Positions 34,101-46,405 of a DNA stretch of 64,000 bases are shown here, piece by piece. The DNA is from Membranihabitans marinus (GTDB taxonomy: Bacteria; Bacteroidota; Bacteroidia; Chitinophagales; Saprospiraceae). The notes under the pieces were generated by a model, which worked only from the letters and a program-made list of their open reading frames with translations, made no database searches and was not told the DNA's origin. Position 1 is the stretch's first letter. Each line of letters begins with the position of its first letter. Where the stretch lies: contig NZ_JAJQYA010000018.1 of NCBI RefSeq assembly GCF_021729155.1, positions 1 to 64,000 on the forward strand, in the 5' to 3' direction. The translations under genes and the position numbers were made by a program.

Positions 34101-34544
34101 ATGGCTAAGGAGATAGAAACTTTTGTAAAGTTGCAAGTAAGAGGAGGACAAGCTAATCCAGCTCCTCCAGTTGGTCCTGCATTGGGTGCAAAAGGGGTAA
34201 ATATTATGGAGTTCTGCAAAAGATTTAATGCAGATACTCAAGACAAGCAGGGACAAGTACTTCCTGTTCTCATCACTGTGTTTAAAGACAAATCATTTAC
34301 ATTTGTAATTAAAACACCTCCTGCATCTGTACAATTGGCAGAGGCGGCAAAAATTAAAAAAGGATCTGATGAACCCAATAGAAAGAAAGTGGGATCTGTA
34401 ACTTGGGATCAAGTGAAAGATATCGCTGAGGGTAAAATGCCAGATCTAAATGCTTTTTCTATTGAATCAGCTATGAAAATGGTTGCTGGTACTGCAAGAA
34501 GTATGGGGATTACCGTGAGTGGTACACCTCCGTGGGAAAACTAA
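34101..34544 (+). CDS. rplK: 50S ribosomal protein L11
   Basis: A 147-residue protein. The N-terminal domain has [20 protein letters not shown] (about 11-30) with the flexible proline-rich loop. The RNA-binding C-terminal domain has [20 protein letters not shown] and ends [10 protein letters not shown]. It forms the GTPase-associated centre with 23S rRNA. rplA follows after 56 bases, the usual L11 operon. Confidence 0.98.
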   Translation: MAKEIETFVKLQVRGGQANPAPPVGPALGAKGVNIMEFCKRFNADTQDKQGQVLPVLITVFKDKSFTFVIKTPPASVQLAEAAKIKKGSDEPNRKKVGSVTWDQVKDIAEGKMPDLNAFSIESAMKMVAGTARSMGITVSGTPPWEN

Positions 34545-34600
34545 TTTAAGACTAAGTAGGGAGTCCGATTTTGGGCGCTATGACCTCATAATTCTATAAA

Positions 34601-35293
34601 ATGGCAAAATTAACAAAGAAAAGAAAAGCTGCTTTAGAACTTTTAGATGTAGAAAAACAATATTCTGTATCTGAGGCTATGGAGTTGGTGAAAAAAGTTA
34701 ATATCACAAAGTTTGATGCTTCTGTTGATTTACATATCCGATTGGGTGTAGATCCTCGGAAAGCAGATCAAGCTATTCGTGGTACAGTGGTATTACCTCA
34801 CGGAACAGGTAAAACGAAAACCGTATTGGTGCTTTGTAATCCCGACAAGGAAGAAGAAGCTAAAAATGCTGGTGCAGACTATGTAGGTCTGGATGAATAT
34901 GTACAGAAAATCAAAGATGGTTGGACAGATGTAGATGTTATTATCGCTACACCTGATGTAATGGCCAAAGTAGGTCAAATAGGTAGAATCCTAGGTCCTC
35001 GTGGTCTTATGCCCAATCCTAAATCTGGTACAGTTACACCTAATGTTGGAAATGCTATTGAAGAAGTCAAGAAAGGTAAAATTGCCTTTAGAGTTGACAA
35101 ATTTGGTATCGTTCATACACCGATTGGACGTGTGTCTTTTACCGCTGATCAATTGAAGGACAATGCAAACGAATTTTTGGGAACCCTCCTAAAAATGAAG
35201 CCTTCTACAGCGAAAGGAACGTATATGAAATCAATTACTACAGCTAGTACTATGAGTCCTGGTGTAAAAGTTGATCCCAAAACCATTGCTTAA
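34601..35293 (+). CDS. rplA: 50S ribosomal protein L1
   Basis: A 230-residue protein with the L1 stalk features [20 protein letters not shown] (about 38-57), [29 protein letters not shown] (about 129-145) and [19 protein letters not shown]. It binds 23S rRNA at the L1 stalk and in other bacteria also represses its own operon. It lies between rplK and rplJ. Confidence 0.98.
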   Translation: MAKLTKKRKAALELLDVEKQYSVSEAMELVKKVNITKFDASVDLHIRLGVDPRKADQAIRGTVVLPHGTGKTKTVLVLCNPDKEEEAKNAGADYVGLDEYVQKIKDGWTDVDVIIATPDVMAKVGQIGRILGPRGLMPNPKSGTVTPNVGNAIEEVKKGKIAFRVDKFGIVHTPIGRVSFTADQLKDNANEFLGTLLKMKPSTAKGTYMKSITTASTMSPGVKVDPKTIA

Positions 35294-35311
35294 TTCTAAA
35301 AGTTATTACCA

Positions 35312-35842
35312 ATGACAAAAGCAGAAAAAACACTCTTAATAGAAGAACTTCGAAGTAAATTCGAAGGATCAGAATATTTTTACTTAACCGATTCATCTTC
35401 ACTTTCAGTAGAGAAAATTAACAACCTTAGAGGTTTGTTCTACGAGAAAGGGATTGAGATGAGAGTTGTAAAAAACACTTTGGTGCGTAAAGCATTAGAA
35501 GCTTTGCCAGCTGAGAAAAAAGTAGAAGGATTGTATGACTCATTGAAAGGTCCAACCTCTATCTTGTTTACCGATGTGGCTAATGCACCCGCAAAAATTC
35601 TTAAAGAATTTAGAGAGAAAAATGATAAGCCAGTCCTTAAGGCGGCTTATATCGATACAGACGTATTTGTAGGAGACGAACAAATCGATGTATTGGCCAA
35701 GTTGAAATCCAAAGAGGATTTATTGGCAGAGGTTATTGGATTATTACAATCACCTCCAAAAACAGTTATCGCATCTCTTCAGTCTGCTGGTCAAACCCTT
35801 TCCGGTTTGTTGAAGACTTTAGAAGAAAGAAGCGAAAATTAA
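35312..35842 (+). CDS. rplJ: 50S ribosomal protein L10
   Basis: A 176-residue protein. The N-terminal rRNA-binding domain (EELRSKFEGSEYFYLTDSSS, GMRVVKNTLVRKAL-type) is followed by a C-terminal helix that carries L7/L12 dimers (about 145-176). It starts only 18 bases after rplA, so no room remains for a long L10 leader as in Gammaproteobacteria. rplL follows. Confidence 0.97.
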   Translation: MTKAEKTLLIEELRSKFEGSEYFYLTDSSSLSVEKINNLRGLFYEKGIEMRVVKNTLVRKALEALPAEKKVEGLYDSLKGPTSILFTDVANAPAKILKEFREKNDKPVLKAAYIDTDVFVGDEQIDVLAKLKSKEDLLAEVIGLLQSPPKTVIASLQSAGQTLSGLLKTLEERSEN

Positions 35843-35915
35843 TTGTTGATAGAGATAGGCTTCCAAGCGCAACGCTCTCAATATATTATTGAGTAATTAT
35901 TAAAAAAAAATCAAA

Positions 35916-36293
35916 ATGGCTGAATTAAAAGAATTAGCAGAACAATTAGTTAACTTAACCGTTAAAGAGGTTAGTGAATTAGCAACTATATTAAAAGATG
36001 AGTATGGTATCGAGCCTGCAGCAGCAGCTGTAGCAGTAGCTGGCCCTGCTGGTGGCGGCGACGGAGCTGGTGAAGCAGCTCAAACTGAATTCGATGTTAT
36101 ATTGAAATCTGCAGGATCTGCTAAATTGGCAGTAGTAAAAGAAGTAAAAAATCTATTGGGTCTAGGATTGAAAGATGCTAAAGAACTAGTAGATGGTGCG
36201 CCTTCAGCAATCAAAGAAGGTGTAGCTAAAGAAGAAGCTGAAAGCTTGAAAGCGGCTCTTGAAGCAGCTGGAGCTGAAGTGGAATTGAAGTAA
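35916..36293 (+). CDS. rplL: 50S ribosomal protein L7/L12
   Basis: A 125-residue protein. The N-terminal dimerisation domain (about 1-35, [20 protein letters not shown]) is followed by an alanine/glycine hinge (about 40-57). The C-terminal factor-binding domain has [20 protein letters not shown] and ends [10 protein letters not shown]. It forms the stalk that recruits translation factors. It is followed by a hairpin before rpoB. Confidence 0.98.
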   Translation: MAELKELAEQLVNLTVKEVSELATILKDEYGIEPAAAAVAVAGPAGGGDGAGEAAQTEFDVILKSAGSAKLAVVKEVKNLLGLGLKDAKELVDGAPSAIKEGVAKEEAESLKAALEAAGAEVELK

Positions 36294-36349
36294 TTTGTAA
36301 TCTTCAAGAAATAAAGAGATAAGCAGAAGATTAAATATGAAATAATATT

Positions 36350-36388
36350 AGGAAGACTTAACCAACCATAGGTAGGTTAGGTCTTCCT
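36350..36388 (+). terminator. Attenuator-like hairpin between rplL and rpoB
   Basis: AGGAAGACTTAACCAACC pairs with GGTAGGTTAGGTCTTCCT over 18 positions with two imperfections, around a loop of only three bases. The tail is weakly T-rich. It fits partial termination or RNase III cleavage that lowers rpoBC relative to the ribosomal genes, as at this junction in other bacteria. Confidence 0.65.
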
Positions 36389-36514
36389 TACGTTTGTTTA
36401 TTCTTTATTTCCAGTGCCGACCTTGTGTCTTGCTTCTTCGACAAGGTATATAGAAAGGACAGTTTTAAGTATTGAAGTGGTATACAATTATAATGACGTA
36501 TTAAATTTTTATCC

Positions 36515-39500
36515 ATGGCTTCCAATGACAATCAAGTACTTCCAAAGGAACGAGTTAATTTTGGAAAGATTAATTTGCTGACAGAGTCTCCCGATATGTT
36601 GGAGATTCAGTTGCAATCTTTTCAAGAATTTTTTCAGTTAGAAACAACTCCAGAAAATAGGGGGAATGAGGGTTTATTCCGCGTGTTTCAGGAAAATTTT
36701 CCAATAACTGATGCAAGAAATATTTTCGTATTAGAATTTTTAGACTATTACATCGATCCTCCGCGATATTCTATTGAAGAATGTATGCAACGTGGATTGA
36801 CTTATAGCGTGCCGCTAAAAGCCAAATTGCGTTTGTCGTGTAACGATGAGGAGCATATCGATTTTGAAACCATAGTTCAAGATGTGTTTTTGGGGAATAT
36901 CCCTTATATGACACCAAAAGGTACCTTTGTTATCAATGGTGCTGAACGTGTAATTGTATCTCAGTTGCACAGATCTCCAGGGGTGTTTTTCAGTCAATCA
37001 TTTCACCCGAATGGAACTAAAATTTACTCAGCTCGGATCATTCCTTTTAAAGGAGCTTGGATGGAGTTTGCAACAGATATCAACTCTGTTATGTACGCTT
37101 ACATCGATCGAAAGAAGAAATTCCCAGTTACTACCCTCCTAAGAGCCATTGGATTTGACTCAGATAAAAAGATCCTTAATCTATTTAATCTAGCAGAGGA
37201 AGTAGGTACAGATAAAGATACTTTGGATAGCGTTGTCGGAAGAAAACTTGCAGCGAGAGTCTTGAAGTCTTGGACAGAAGATTTCGTGGATGAGGATACC
37301 GGTGAGGTGGTAACCATCGAGAGAAATGAGATTATCATTGAACGTGATGTGATATTAGAAGAAGAACATATCGAAGCCATCCTCGAGTCAGAGGTCGAAC
37401 ATATTATGTTGCAAAGAAATGATATTGATGAAGATTACAGTATCATTTTTAATACGTTACAGAAAGATCCAACCAGTTCCGAAATGGAAGCGGTTACTTA
37501 TATATACCGTCAACTAAGAGGTACCGATCCGCCGGATGAGGAAACAGCTCGTGGTATTATCGAGAAAATGTTCTTCTCAGACAAACGATACAACCTCGGT
37601 GAAGTGGGAAGATACAAAATCAATCGTAAATTGAATCTTCAGATCCCTATGGAAACATTGGTATTGTCTGAAGAAGATATGATTGAAATCGTTAAATACC
37701 TCGTGAGTTTGGTCAACCAAAAAGCGGAGTTAGATGATATTGATCACTTGAGCAATCGTCGTGTTAGAACGGTAGGAGAGCAATTGTATGGTCAATTTGG
37801 TGTTGGTTTGGCTCGTATGGCTAGAACCATCAGAGAGCGAATGAATGTAAGGGACAATGAGGTATTTACTCCTGTTGATTTGATCAATGCGCGTACCCTG
37901 TCTTCTGTGATAAATTCATTCTTCGGTACATCTCAACTCTCTCAGTTTTTGGATCAAACCAATCCATTGTCTGAGATTACCCATAAGAGAAGAATTTCAG
38001 CCCTAGGGCCAGGTGGTTTGTCGAGAGAGAGAGCCGGTTTTGAGGTTCGTGATGTTCACTATTCTCACTACGGTCGTTTGTGTACAATTGAAACACCAGA
38101 AGGACCAAATATTGGTTTGATATCTACCCTTTGTGTTCATGCGAAGGTCAATAAAATGGGATTCTTGGAAACGCCTTACCGTCCGGTTGAAGATGGTAAA
38201 GTGGTGTTGGCAGGAGATGCTCAATATTTGTCTGCAGAAGGGGAGGATTTCAAGAAAATTGCCCAAGCGAATTCCTTAATCGACGCGAAAGGGGATTTTG
38301 TAAATGAAAGAATTAGTTGTAGAGAACACGGTGATTTCCCTGTGCTCACACCTGATGAAATAGAATATATAGATGTTGCTCCCAACCAAATTGTAGGGGT
38401 ATCGGCTTCCATGATTCCTTTCTTGGAAAATGATGATGCCAACCGTGCATTGATGGGATCGAATATGCAACGTCAAGCTGTACCTTTACTTCGTCCAGCG
38501 GCTCCTATTGTGGGTACTGGTTTGGAAGGACAGGTAGCTAGAGATTCTCGAATGATGATCAACGCAGAGGGATCTGGAGTTATCGAAAGTGTAGATGCCA
38601 ATCAAATAGTAATTCGATATGACGCTACAGAACAAGATCAACTCGTATCATTCGAAAACAATATTAAGACTTACAATTTGCTCAAGTTCTTGCGTACCAA
38701 CCAAGGTACTTGTGTAAATCTACGACCTATTGTTCGCAAAGGACAAAAAGTGGTTAAAGGTCAAATATTATGTGATGGTTATGCTACAGAAAAAGGAGAA
38801 TTGGCATTGGGTCAGAACCTTAAAGTAGCGTTTATGCCTTGGAAAGGGTACAACTTTGAGGATGCCATCGTAATATCTGAGCGTGTAGTAAGAGACGATA
38901 TTTTCACATCAGTGCATATCGAAAGTTATGAATTGGACGTAAGGGAGACCAAATTGGGCGAAGAAGAATTAACCAATGATATTCCTAACGTAAGTGAAGA
39001 GGCAACCAAAGATCTCGATGAGAATGGTATCATTAGAGTAGGGGCTTGGATAAAAGAAAGTAATATTCTAATTGGAAAAATTACTCCAAAAGGGGAAACA
39101 GATCCAACACCGGAAGAAAAACTTTTGAGAGCCATCTTTGGAGATAAAGCTGGTGATGTTAAAGATGCATCACTGAAAGCAGGTCCATCGGCCGAAGGTA
39201 TTGTTATCAAAAAACAATTATTCGCGAGGGCTAAAAAAGATAAGAACAAAAAAGTTCAAGAAAAAGAATTGTTGAAAAATTTGGATGATGAGCACGCCAT
39301 TGCTTTGAATGAGCTCAAGACCAGATTGATCGATAAGTTACAGTCTATCCTTCAGGAGTCTAAATCTTCAGGGGTGAAAACTGTATATAATGAAGAAGTT
39401 ATCAAATCGGGAACTAAGTTTACCAAAGGTATTCTTAAAGATGTCGATTATTCTAATATCGATTATAGCAATTGGACTGAGGATGAAACCATCAACAAAT

Positions 39501-40333
39501 TGATTGCTAGATTGCTTCACAACTACTCTATCAAAGTCAATGAAGAAGTAGGTCGATATAAGCGTGAGAAATTCAATATTTCAATTGGGGATGAACTTCC
39601 TTCTGGTGTATTGAAATTGGCAAAAGTATATATCGCTCAGAAACGAAAACTTAAAGTGGGTGATAAATTGGCCGGACGTCATGGTAATAAAGGAATTGTA
39701 GCTCGAATCGTAAGAGAAGAGGATATGCCATTCCTTAGTGATGGAACTCCAGTAGATATCGTCTTGAATCCTTTGGGTGTACCTTCAAGGATGAACTTGG
39801 GGCAGATATTTGAAACCGTTCTCGGATGGGCTGGTGAAAAACTAGATGTCAAATTTGCAACTCCGATCTTTGATGGAGCGACGGTTGAAGAAATCGATGA
39901 GTACGTAGACAAGGCTGGATTGCCAAAATTGGGTCAAGCTTATCTTTACGATGGTGCCACAGGAGATCGATTCCACCAACAGGCAACGGTTGGGGTAATC
40001 TATATGCTTAAATTGTCTCACATGGTAGATGACAAGATGCATGCTAGATCGATTGGACCATATTCATTGATCACCCAGCAACCATTAGGAGGTAAGGCTC
40101 AGTTTGGGGGACAAAGATTTGGTGAGATGGAAGTTTGGGCTTTGGAGGCATTTGGAGCATCGAATATTTTGCAGGAATTGTTGACTGTAAAATCTGATGA
40201 TATCCAAGGAAGAACCAAAACCTATGAGTCTATCGTCAAAGGGGATCCTTTACCAGAACCCAACATTCCTGAGTCATTCAATGTATTGGTACACGAATTA
40301 CGTGGATTAGCACTGGATGTGAAATTTGATTAA
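36515..40333 (+). CDS. rpoB: DNA-directed RNA polymerase subunit beta
   Basis: A 1272-residue protein. It shows the rifampicin-region sequence ([20 protein letters not shown], then [19 protein letters not shown], about 470-510), [17 protein letters not shown], and the C-terminal [20 protein letters not shown]. The region carries the usual sensitive-type residues. With rpoC, 24 bases downstream, it forms the catalytic core. The start at an ATG 221 bases after rplL is supported by the conserved N-terminus. Confidence 0.99.
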   Translation: MASNDNQVLPKERVNFGKINLLTESPDMLEIQLQSFQEFFQLETTPENRGNEGLFRVFQENFPITDARNIFVLEFLDYYIDPPRYSIEECMQRGLTYSVPLKAKLRLSCNDEEHIDFETIVQDVFLGNIPYMTPKGTFVINGAERVIVSQLHRSPGVFFSQSFHPNGTKIYSARIIPFKGAWMEFATDINSVMYAYIDRKKKFPVTTLLRAIGFDSDKKILNLFNLAEEVGTDKDTLDSVVGRKLAARVLKSWTEDFVDEDTGEVVTIERNEIIIERDVILEEEHIEAILESEVEHIMLQRNDIDEDYSIIFNTLQKDPTSSEMEAVTYIYRQLRGTDPPDEETARGIIEKMFFSDKRYNLGEVGRYKINRKLNLQIPMETLVLSEEDMIEIVKYLVSLVNQKAELDDIDHLSNRRVRTVGEQLYGQFGVGLARMARTIRERMNVRDNEVFTPVDLINARTLSSVINSFFGTSQLSQFLDQTNPLSEITHKRRISALGPGGLSRERAGFEVRDVHYSHYGRLCTIETPEGPNIGLISTLCVHAKVNKMGFLETPYRPVEDGKVVLAGDAQYLSAEGEDFKKIAQANSLIDAKGDFVNERISCREHGDFPVLTPDEIEYIDVAPNQIVGVSASMIPFLENDDANRALMGSNMQRQAVPLLRPAAPIVGTGLEGQVARDSRMMINAEGSGVIESVDANQIVIRYDATEQDQLVSFENNIKTYNLLKFLRTNQGTCVNLRPIVRKGQKVVKGQILCDGYATEKGELALGQNLKVAFMPWKGYNFEDAIVISERVVRDDIFTSVHIESYELDVRETKLGEEELTNDIPNVSEEATKDLDENGIIRVGAWIKESNILIGKITPKGETDPTPEEKLLRAIFGDKAGDVKDASLKAGPSAEGIVIKKQLFARAKKDKNKKVQEKELLKNLDDEHAIALNELKTRLIDKLQSILQESKSSGVKTVYNEEVIKSGTKFTKGILKDVDYSNIDYSNWTEDETINKLIARLLHNYSIKVNEEVGRYKREKFNISIGDELPSGVLKLAKVYIAQKRKLKVGDKLAGRHGNKGIVARIVREEDMPFLSDGTPVDIVLNPLGVPSRMNLGQIFETVLGWAGEKLDVKFATPIFDGATVEEIDEYVDKAGLPKLGQAYLYDGATGDRFHQQATVGVIYMLKLSHMVDDKMHARSIGPYSLITQQPLGGKAQFGGQRFGEMEVWALEAFGASNILQELLTVKSDDIQGRTKTYESIVKGDPLPEPNIPESFNVLVHELRGLALDVKFD

Positions 40334-40356
40334 CTTTTCGCTTAATTTTGAAAGAT

Positions 40357-43300
40357 ATGCCATTTAACACAAATAAAAACGAGAAACTCAATAATAGGTT
40401 TAACAGTATAACCATTAGTTTGACCTCGCCTGATGATATCTTAGAAAGATCATTTGGAGAAGTTTTGAAACCTGAGACTATTAATTACCGGACGTATAAG
40501 CCGGAAAGAGATGGTTTGTTTTGCGAAAGAATTTTTGGTCCAGTGAAGGATTACGAATGCTATTGCGGAAAGTATAAAAGGATTCGATACAAAGGCATCG
40601 TATGTGATCGATGTGGGGTAGAAGTTACTGAAAAGAAAGTACGTAGAGAGCGAATGGGCCATATCAAATTGGTCGTACCTGTCGTACATATTTGGTTTTT
40701 TAGATCTTTGCCCAATAAAATCGGTTACTTATTGGGATTGTCTTCTAAGAAACTAGAATCTATCGTATACTACGAAAGATACGTGGTGATTCAACCAGGT
40801 ATTAAAGAAGAAGAAGGCGTGGCCAAAATGGATCTCTTAACTGAGGAGGAATACTTCGAGGTAATGGAAACATTACCCAAAGAAAACCAAGCCTTGGATG
40901 ATGAAGATCCGCATAAATTTATCGCCAAAATGGGTGCAGATGCTGTAAAGGATTTATTGTCTCGTCTAGAGCTCGATGAACTTTCCTATGCATTGAGACA
41001 CCAAGCCGCTACTGAAACATCTCAACAACGTAAATCTGAAGCGTTGAAAAGATTGCGTGTCGTGGAGGCCTTTAGAGATTCTAATAGTCGAATGGAAAAT
41101 AAACCAGAATGGACTATTATTCAATATTTGCCTGTAATACCACCTGAATTGAGACCTTTGGTTCCATTGGATGGGGGTAGATTTGCATCTTCTGATTTAA
41201 ATGATCTTTATCGAAGGGTAATCATCAGAAACAATAGATTGAAGAGACTTTTGGAGATCAAAGCTCCTGAAGTGATTTTGCGGAATGAGAAGAGAATGCT
41301 TCAAGAAGCAGTAGATTCATTGTTCGATAATTCAAGAAAATCCAATGCCGTGAAAGCGGAAGGTGGAAGACCACTTAAGTCATTGAGTGATATCTTGAAA
41401 GGTAAGCAAGGTCGTTTCCGTCAAAATCTATTGGGTAAAAGGGTAGATTATTCTGGTCGATCGGTTATCGTGGTAGGTCCTAATCTTAGGTTACATGAAT
41501 GTGGTATTCCAAAAGGAATGGCTGCGGAATTGTTTAAACCATTTATCATTAGAAAACTTATTGAGCGAGGTATCGTTAAGACGGTTAAGTCAGCCAAGAA
41601 AATGGTCGATAAAAAATCGCCAGTAATCTGGGAGATACTCGAAAATATATTGAAAGGACACCCGATCATGCTCAATAGAGCACCGACGCTTCACAGATTG
41701 TCTATTCAGGCATTCCAACCCAAGTTGGTAGAGGGCAAAGCCATTCAGTTACACCCATTGGTTTGTGGTGCATTTAATGCGGATTTTGATGGTGACCAGA
41801 TGGCGGTACACGTGCCTTTGAGCCAAGCTGCTATTTTGGAAGCCCAAGTATTGATGTTATCTGCTCACAACATGTTGAATCCACAAGATGGATCGCCAAT
41901 TACCCTTCCTTCTCAGGATATGGTTTTGGGTCTTTACTACATGAGTAAAGAGTTGGATAAGGGCACTGACCTCACCAAAGTGAAAGGAGCCAACAGAACG
42001 TATTACTCATATGAGGAAGTAGGTATAGCCTTTAATGAGGGACAAGCAGAATTACATGCTCCTATTAAATTGAGAATATTCGAACCTACTGGAAACGGTA
42101 CTTATGAGCGCAAGCTGATAGATACTACGGTAGGAAGAGCATTGTTCAATCAAGTAGCACCCAAAGAAGTGCCTTATATCAATGTTCTATTGACAAAGAA
42201 AAACCTAAAAACGGTTATCTCTGAGTCTATTGAAATTACGGATTTTGCCGAAACTGCCAAATTCCTGGATGCTATCAAAGATCTTGGTTTCTACTGGTCG
42301 TTCAAAGGAGGATTGTCATTTAACTTAGGTGATTTGATTACGCCTTCCCTTAAAGAAGCGACCTTGGATAATGCGCGTTCAGAAGTGGACGAGGTTTGGG
42401 AGAATTACAATATGGGTTTAATTACCAATAATGAAAGATACAATCAGATTATCGATAAGTGGACTTATGCGGATAATGTGATTACAGATAACTTAATGCG
42501 CGAATTGGCCGCTCACAAAGGTGGATTCAATTCAGTGTATATGATGCTTCACTCAGGAGCGCGGGGATCTAAGCAGCAGATTAAGCAGTTGTGTGGTATG
42601 AGGGGATTGATGGCCAAACCACGAAAATCTGGTGATACCGGAGGGGCCATTATTGAAAACCCTATTCTTTCCAATTTCCTTGGAGGATTGACCGTACAGG
42701 AATACTTTATCTCTACTCACGGTGCTCGTAAAGGTTTGGCGGATACGGCATTGAAAACGGCGGATGCGGGTTATTTGACACGTAGATTGGTCGATGTATC
42801 TCAAGATGTAGTAATCTATGAAGAGGATTGCGAAACCTTAAGAGGTATTGAAATGACTCCGCTAATTGAGAATGATAAAATCGTTCAAGCCCTATCTATT
42901 CGAATTAAAGGTAGATATACCTTGTACGATATCCACCATCCAGAAACCAATGAGTTGATATTGGAAGCTGACGAATATATTTCCGATGCTATGGCTAGAA
43001 CCATTGAAGCAGCAGGTATCGAAATGGTTACCATTCGATCCGTATTGACTTGTGAGTCTACTAGAGGGGTTTGTAAGAAATGTTACGGTAAAAACCTCGC
43101 TTCGGGTAGAGCTGCCGAAACCGGAGATGCAGTAGGTATTATCGCTGCACAATCCATCGGGGAGCCGGGTACTCAGTTGACTTTACGTACCTTCCACGTA
43201 GGGGGTATTGCCTCAGTATCGCAATCGGAGTCTCAGATTGTTTCCAAATTTAACGGTTTGGTAGAATTTGATAGCGTGCGTACTGTGGAAATAAATTCAG

Positions 43301-44640
43301 ATGGCGGTGAAAAGAAAGGTGTTGTTTTATCTCGAACTGGTGAATTGAGAATTAGAGACAAAGAATCTGGAAGATTGTTGTCTACCGCTCACTTGCCTTA
43401 TGGAGCCGAAATATATATCAAAGACAAGCAAGAAATCAAGAAAGGAGACCTAGTCTGTGAGTGGGATCCATTTAATGCCTTGATTATTTCTGAATTCCCT
43501 GGTCGTCTAGAGTTTGAGTCAATCGAAGAAGGTGAAACTTATCGAGTGGAGAGAGATGAGCAGACTGGATTTGAAGAAAAAGTAATTATAGAGTCTAAGA
43601 AGAGAAAGAAAATTCCGATCATCCGTGTTATTGGAGATGATGGTGAAGAGTTGAAAGTATATAACTTACCTGTAGGTGCCTATATGTCGGTAAAAGATGG
43701 CGAGATGATTGACGTAGGTAAGATTATCGCTAAGATCCCAAGACAGTTGAGTAAGGTATCGGATATCACCGGTGGTTTGCCTCGGGTAACTGAATTGTTT
43801 GAGGCTAGAAATCCATCTAACCCTGCGGTTACTTCGGAAATAGACGGTGTGGTATCTTTCGGTAAAATCAAACGGGGTAACCGTGAAATCATCGTAGAAG
43901 CCAAAGATGGTCAACGACGAAAATATTTGATAGGATTGTCGAAACACATTTTGGTACAGGACGGTGACTTTGTAAGAGCGGGAACTCAGTTGTCTGATGG
44001 ATCGATTTCTCCAGGTGATATTTTGAATATTTCTGGTCCATTTGCGGTTCAATCTTATATCCTGCAAGGAATTCAAGAAGTATATCGTTCACAGGGTATC
44101 GATATCAATAACAAGCACATTGAGGTAATTATCCGACAAATGATGAGAAGGGTAAGAATCGTCGATCAAGGTGATACGCAATTCCTAGAAGGAGAGCCTG
44201 TGGATAAGCATAGCTTCTTTAAAGAAAATGACGAAATTTTCGATAAAAAAGTCATTACCGATGCTGGTGATTCTAGTCGATTGAAAGCGGGTCAGATTGT
44301 TACATTGAGACAGGTGCGTGAAGAAAATTCAATGCTTAAGAGAAATGATCTCAAGGTTGTTGAGTTTAGAGATGCGATTGCCGCGACCTCTACACCGATA
44401 CTGGAAGGTATTACAAGATCTTCATTGGGTACGCCTTCATGGATTTCAGCTGCATCATTCCAGGAAACCACTAAAGTATTGAGTACAGCTGCTATTGGTG
44501 GCGTAAGAGATACCTTGAATGGATTGAAAGAGAATGTAATTGTCGGTAAACGTATTCCTGCAGGTACTGGGGTGAAATCGTTTAGCAACATAGTAGTAAA
44601 ACGAGATGAAGCTTTGATTGAGGATGAAGTTGCCGAATAG
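40357..44640 (+). CDS. rpoC: DNA-directed RNA polymerase subunit beta'
   Basis: A protein of about 1427 residues. The N-terminal zinc site ([20 protein letters not shown]), the catalytic NADFDGDQM loop that binds magnesium and the second zinc cluster ([13 protein letters not shown]) are all present. The bridge and trigger helices follow, including [24 protein letters not shown] nine bases upstream is in frame, but the ATG at 40357 gives the usual [15 protein letters not shown]-type start. Two terminators follow. Confidence 0.98.
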   Translation: MPFNTNKNEKLNNRFNSITISLTSPDDILERSFGEVLKPETINYRTYKPERDGLFCERIFGPVKDYECYCGKYKRIRYKGIVCDRCGVEVTEKKVRRERMGHIKLVVPVVHIWFFRSLPNKIGYLLGLSSKKLESIVYYERYVVIQPGIKEEEGVAKMDLLTEEEYFEVMETLPKENQALDDEDPHKFIAKMGADAVKDLLSRLELDELSYALRHQAATETSQQRKSEALKRLRVVEAFRDSNSRMENKPEWTIIQYLPVIPPELRPLVPLDGGRFASSDLNDLYRRVIIRNNRLKRLLEIKAPEVILRNEKRMLQEAVDSLFDNSRKSNAVKAEGGRPLKSLSDILKGKQGRFRQNLLGKRVDYSGRSVIVVGPNLRLHECGIPKGMAAELFKPFIIRKLIERGIVKTVKSAKKMVDKKSPVIWEILENILKGHPIMLNRAPTLHRLSIQAFQPKLVEGKAIQLHPLVCGAFNADFDGDQMAVHVPLSQAAILEAQVLMLSAHNMLNPQDGSPITLPSQDMVLGLYYMSKELDKGTDLTKVKGANRTYYSYEEVGIAFNEGQAELHAPIKLRIFEPTGNGTYERKLIDTTVGRALFNQVAPKEVPYINVLLTKKNLKTVISESIEITDFAETAKFLDAIKDLGFYWSFKGGLSFNLGDLITPSLKEATLDNARSEVDEVWENYNMGLITNNERYNQIIDKWTYADNVITDNLMRELAAHKGGFNSVYMMLHSGARGSKQQIKQLCGMRGLMAKPRKSGDTGGAIIENPILSNFLGGLTVQEYFISTHGARKGLADTALKTADAGYLTRRLVDVSQDVVIYEEDCETLRGIEMTPLIENDKIVQALSIRIKGRYTLYDIHHPETNELILEADEYISDAMARTIEAAGIEMVTIRSVLTCESTRGVCKKCYGKNLASGRAAETGDAVGIIAAQSIGEPGTQLTLRTFHVGGIASVSQSESQIVSKFNGLVEFDSVRTVEINSDGGEKKGVVLSRTGELRIRDKESGRLLSTAHLPYGAEIYIKDKQEIKKGDLVCEWDPFNALIISEFPGRLEFESIEEGETYRVERDEQTGFEEKVIIESKKRKKIPIIRVIGDDGEELKVYNLPVGAYMSVKDGEMIDVGKIIAKIPRQLSKVSDITGGLPRVTELFEARNPSNPAVTSEIDGVVSFGKIKRGNREIIVEAKDGQRRKYLIGLSKHILVQDGDFVRAGTQLSDGSISPGDILNISGPFAVQSYILQGIQEVYRSQGIDINNKHIEVIIRQMMRRVRIVDQGDTQFLEGEPVDKHSFFKENDEIFDKKVITDAGDSSRLKAGQIVTLRQVREENSMLKRNDLKVVEFRDAIAATSTPILEGITRSSLGTPSWISAASFQETTKVLSTAAIGGVRDTLNGLKENVIVGKRIPAGTGVKSFSNIVVKRDEALIEDEVAE

Positions 44641-44670
44641 GTAAATAACTTTAATTGAACTATAAAATAC

Positions 44671-44707
44671 AAACCTGTATTCGTTAAATCGGATACAGGT
44701 TTTTTTA
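44671..44707 (+). terminator. Terminator of rpoBC
   Basis: AACCTGTAT and ATACAGGTT form the stem, followed by seven T residues, 30 bases after the rpoC stop. Confidence 0.88.
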
Positions 44708-44749
44708 TGTGTATACTGATGTGTAGTTGGTATAAATGTAGTTATTATA

Positions 44750-44791
44750 AAAACCAAAAGCCGACTAGTAGTCTAGTCGGCTTTTGGTTTT
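44750..44791. terminator. Bidirectional terminator, mainly for cysS
   Basis: A nearly perfect inverted repeat with arms of 18 bases (AAAACCAAAAGCCGACTA and its complement) lies between the convergent rpoC and cysS genes and has A/T tracts on both sides. Confidence 0.85.
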
Positions 44792-44809
44792 ATGGCTTGA
44801 ATTCCGGTA

Positions 44810-46306
44810 TTATAAACTAAATGTCGTACCGTCTTTACCGTCTTTTATCGTAATTCCAGAAGCGAGCAATTGGTCTCTGATTTGATCGGATAGAGCCCAA
44901 TTTTTATTGGCTCGAGCTTCTTGTCTCAATTGAATTAAGATCTCTATTACATCGCCAATTTTGGAGGTGTCTTCGGCTTCTTTTTTGAGCCCCAATACAT
45001 CTTCTACAAAACCGACATATGTTTCACCCAACTCTACTAAAGTCTCTGTTGTAAGCCCAGTAAGCAATTTGGGATTCTGGTCTATTTCATTGAGGATACT
45101 CGATATCTCAAATAGGACAGCCATGGTTTTTGCAGTATTGAAATCGTTGCACATTTCAATATAACACTGATTACATAAATCCTTGATCTTCTGAGTCAAT
45201 TCTTCATCCACAGTCTTTCCATCAACACTGGCATCCTTCAATCGCTCTGCAATAGGTAAGGCATTTAACAACCTTTTATACCCTTTCTCTGCTGCTTGTA
45301 ATGCTGTATCCGATAGATCTAATGTGCTCGAATAGTGGGCTTGTAAGAAGAAGAATCGAATAGTCATCGGATCGTATCCCTTGCTGATATGTTCACTGTT
45401 GCCATCGAACAATTGGTGTGGAGTGATGGTATTGCCATCGCTTTTGGACATTTTCTTGCCATTGAGCAACAACATATTGGAATGCATCCAATAATTTGCT
45501 GGACTGCATCCACAAGCTCCATTATTTTGAGCTATTTCATTTTCGTGATGCGGGAATTTTAAATCACTTCCCCCGCCGTGAATATCAAAGGTTTTTCCGA
45601 GATACTTGGTACTCATGGCAGAACACTCCAAATGCCAACCGGGAAATCCGACCGACCACGGCGAATTCCATCTCATGATATGACGATCATCCGCCTTCAT
45701 CCAAATTGCAAAATCGGCGGGATCTTCTTTTTCATCTTGATTTTTCAATGTTCTGGTCTCCTGTAACAAATCGTCCAAGACTCGGCCAGATAGATTGCCG
45801 TAGACCGAACTATCACTGGCAAATTTTCTTGTGTTGAAATACACCGAACCGTTTTTTTCATATCCATATCCATTGTCTATAATGGCCTGAACCATCTCTA
45901 TTTGTTCTGGTATATGACCAGAAGCTTGAGGTTCTATGGAAGGGGGCAGGGTATTGAATATCTCCATGACTTTGTGAAACCCATTAGTGTACTTTTGCGC
46001 TATTTCCATAGGCTCTAGTTGTTCAACCTTCGCTCTTTTGGCCATTCGGTCTTCACCATCGTCTAATAAGTGACCAACGTCGGTTATATTTCTCACATAT
46101 CTAACTTGGTAACCGAGGTGGCTGAGATATCGAAAGACAACGTCAAAGCTCACAAAGGTTCGACAATTGCCTATATGGACATCACTATATACCGTCGGTC
46201 CACAAACATATAATCCAATATGAGGTGGATTGATGGCCTTAAACAATTCTTTTGACCTCGATAAACTATTGTGAATATATAGGGGGTATTTTTCGTATTT
46301 TCTCAT
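44810..46306 (-). CDS. cysS: Cysteine--tRNA ligase
   Basis: A 498-residue class I synthetase. It has the zinc and HIGH-type region CGPTVYSDVHIGN (about 35-47), the zinc ligands in HLECSAMS and HHENE, and the KMSKSDGN loop near 292. A C-terminal anticodon-binding part includes RQEARANKNWALSDQIRDQL. It charges tRNA-Cys. It is the last gene of the long minus-strand operon that begins with pyk. Confidence 0.98.
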   Translation of the reverse strand: MRKYEKYPLYIHNSLSRSKELFKAINPPHIGLYVCGPTVYSDVHIGNCRTFVSFDVVFRYLSHLGYQVRYVRNITDVGHLLDDGEDRMAKRAKVEQLEPMEIAQKYTNGFHKVMEIFNTLPPSIEPQASGHIPEQIEMVQAIIDNGYGYEKNGSVYFNTRKFASDSSVYGNLSGRVLDDLLQETRTLKNQDEKEDPADFAIWMKADDRHIMRWNSPWSVGFPGWHLECSAMSTKYLGKTFDIHGGGSDLKFPHHENEIAQNNGACGCSPANYWMHSNMLLLNGKKMSKSDGNTITPHQLFDGNSEHISKGYDPMTIRFFFLQAHYSSTLDLSDTALQAAEKGYKRLLNALPIAERLKDASVDGKTVDEELTQKIKDLCNQCYIEMCNDFNTAKTMAVLFEISSILNEIDQNPKLLTGLTTETLVELGETYVGFVEDVLGLKKEAEDTSKIGDVIEILIQLRQEARANKNWALSDQIRDQLLASGITIKDGKDGTTFSL

Positions 46307-46405
46307 AATTTCATTTTTCCCAATGCATTGGCTGCAAAAATAAGTCTTTGGTTTAGATTTGAGTTATAATAACGGTATATTCTTTGTGTGTGATATAACG
46401 GTGGT

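Noticed and set aside
35294-35311. L10 leader RNA before rplJ
   Set aside because: Only 18 bases separate rplA and rplJ, too short for the known leader fold.
40348-40356. TTG start for rpoC
   Set aside because: The ATG nine bases later gives the conserved N-terminus seen in related proteins.
43666-44076. 136-codon open frame antisense to rpoC
   Set aside because: It is inside a conserved gene on the opposite strand with no sign of independent coding.
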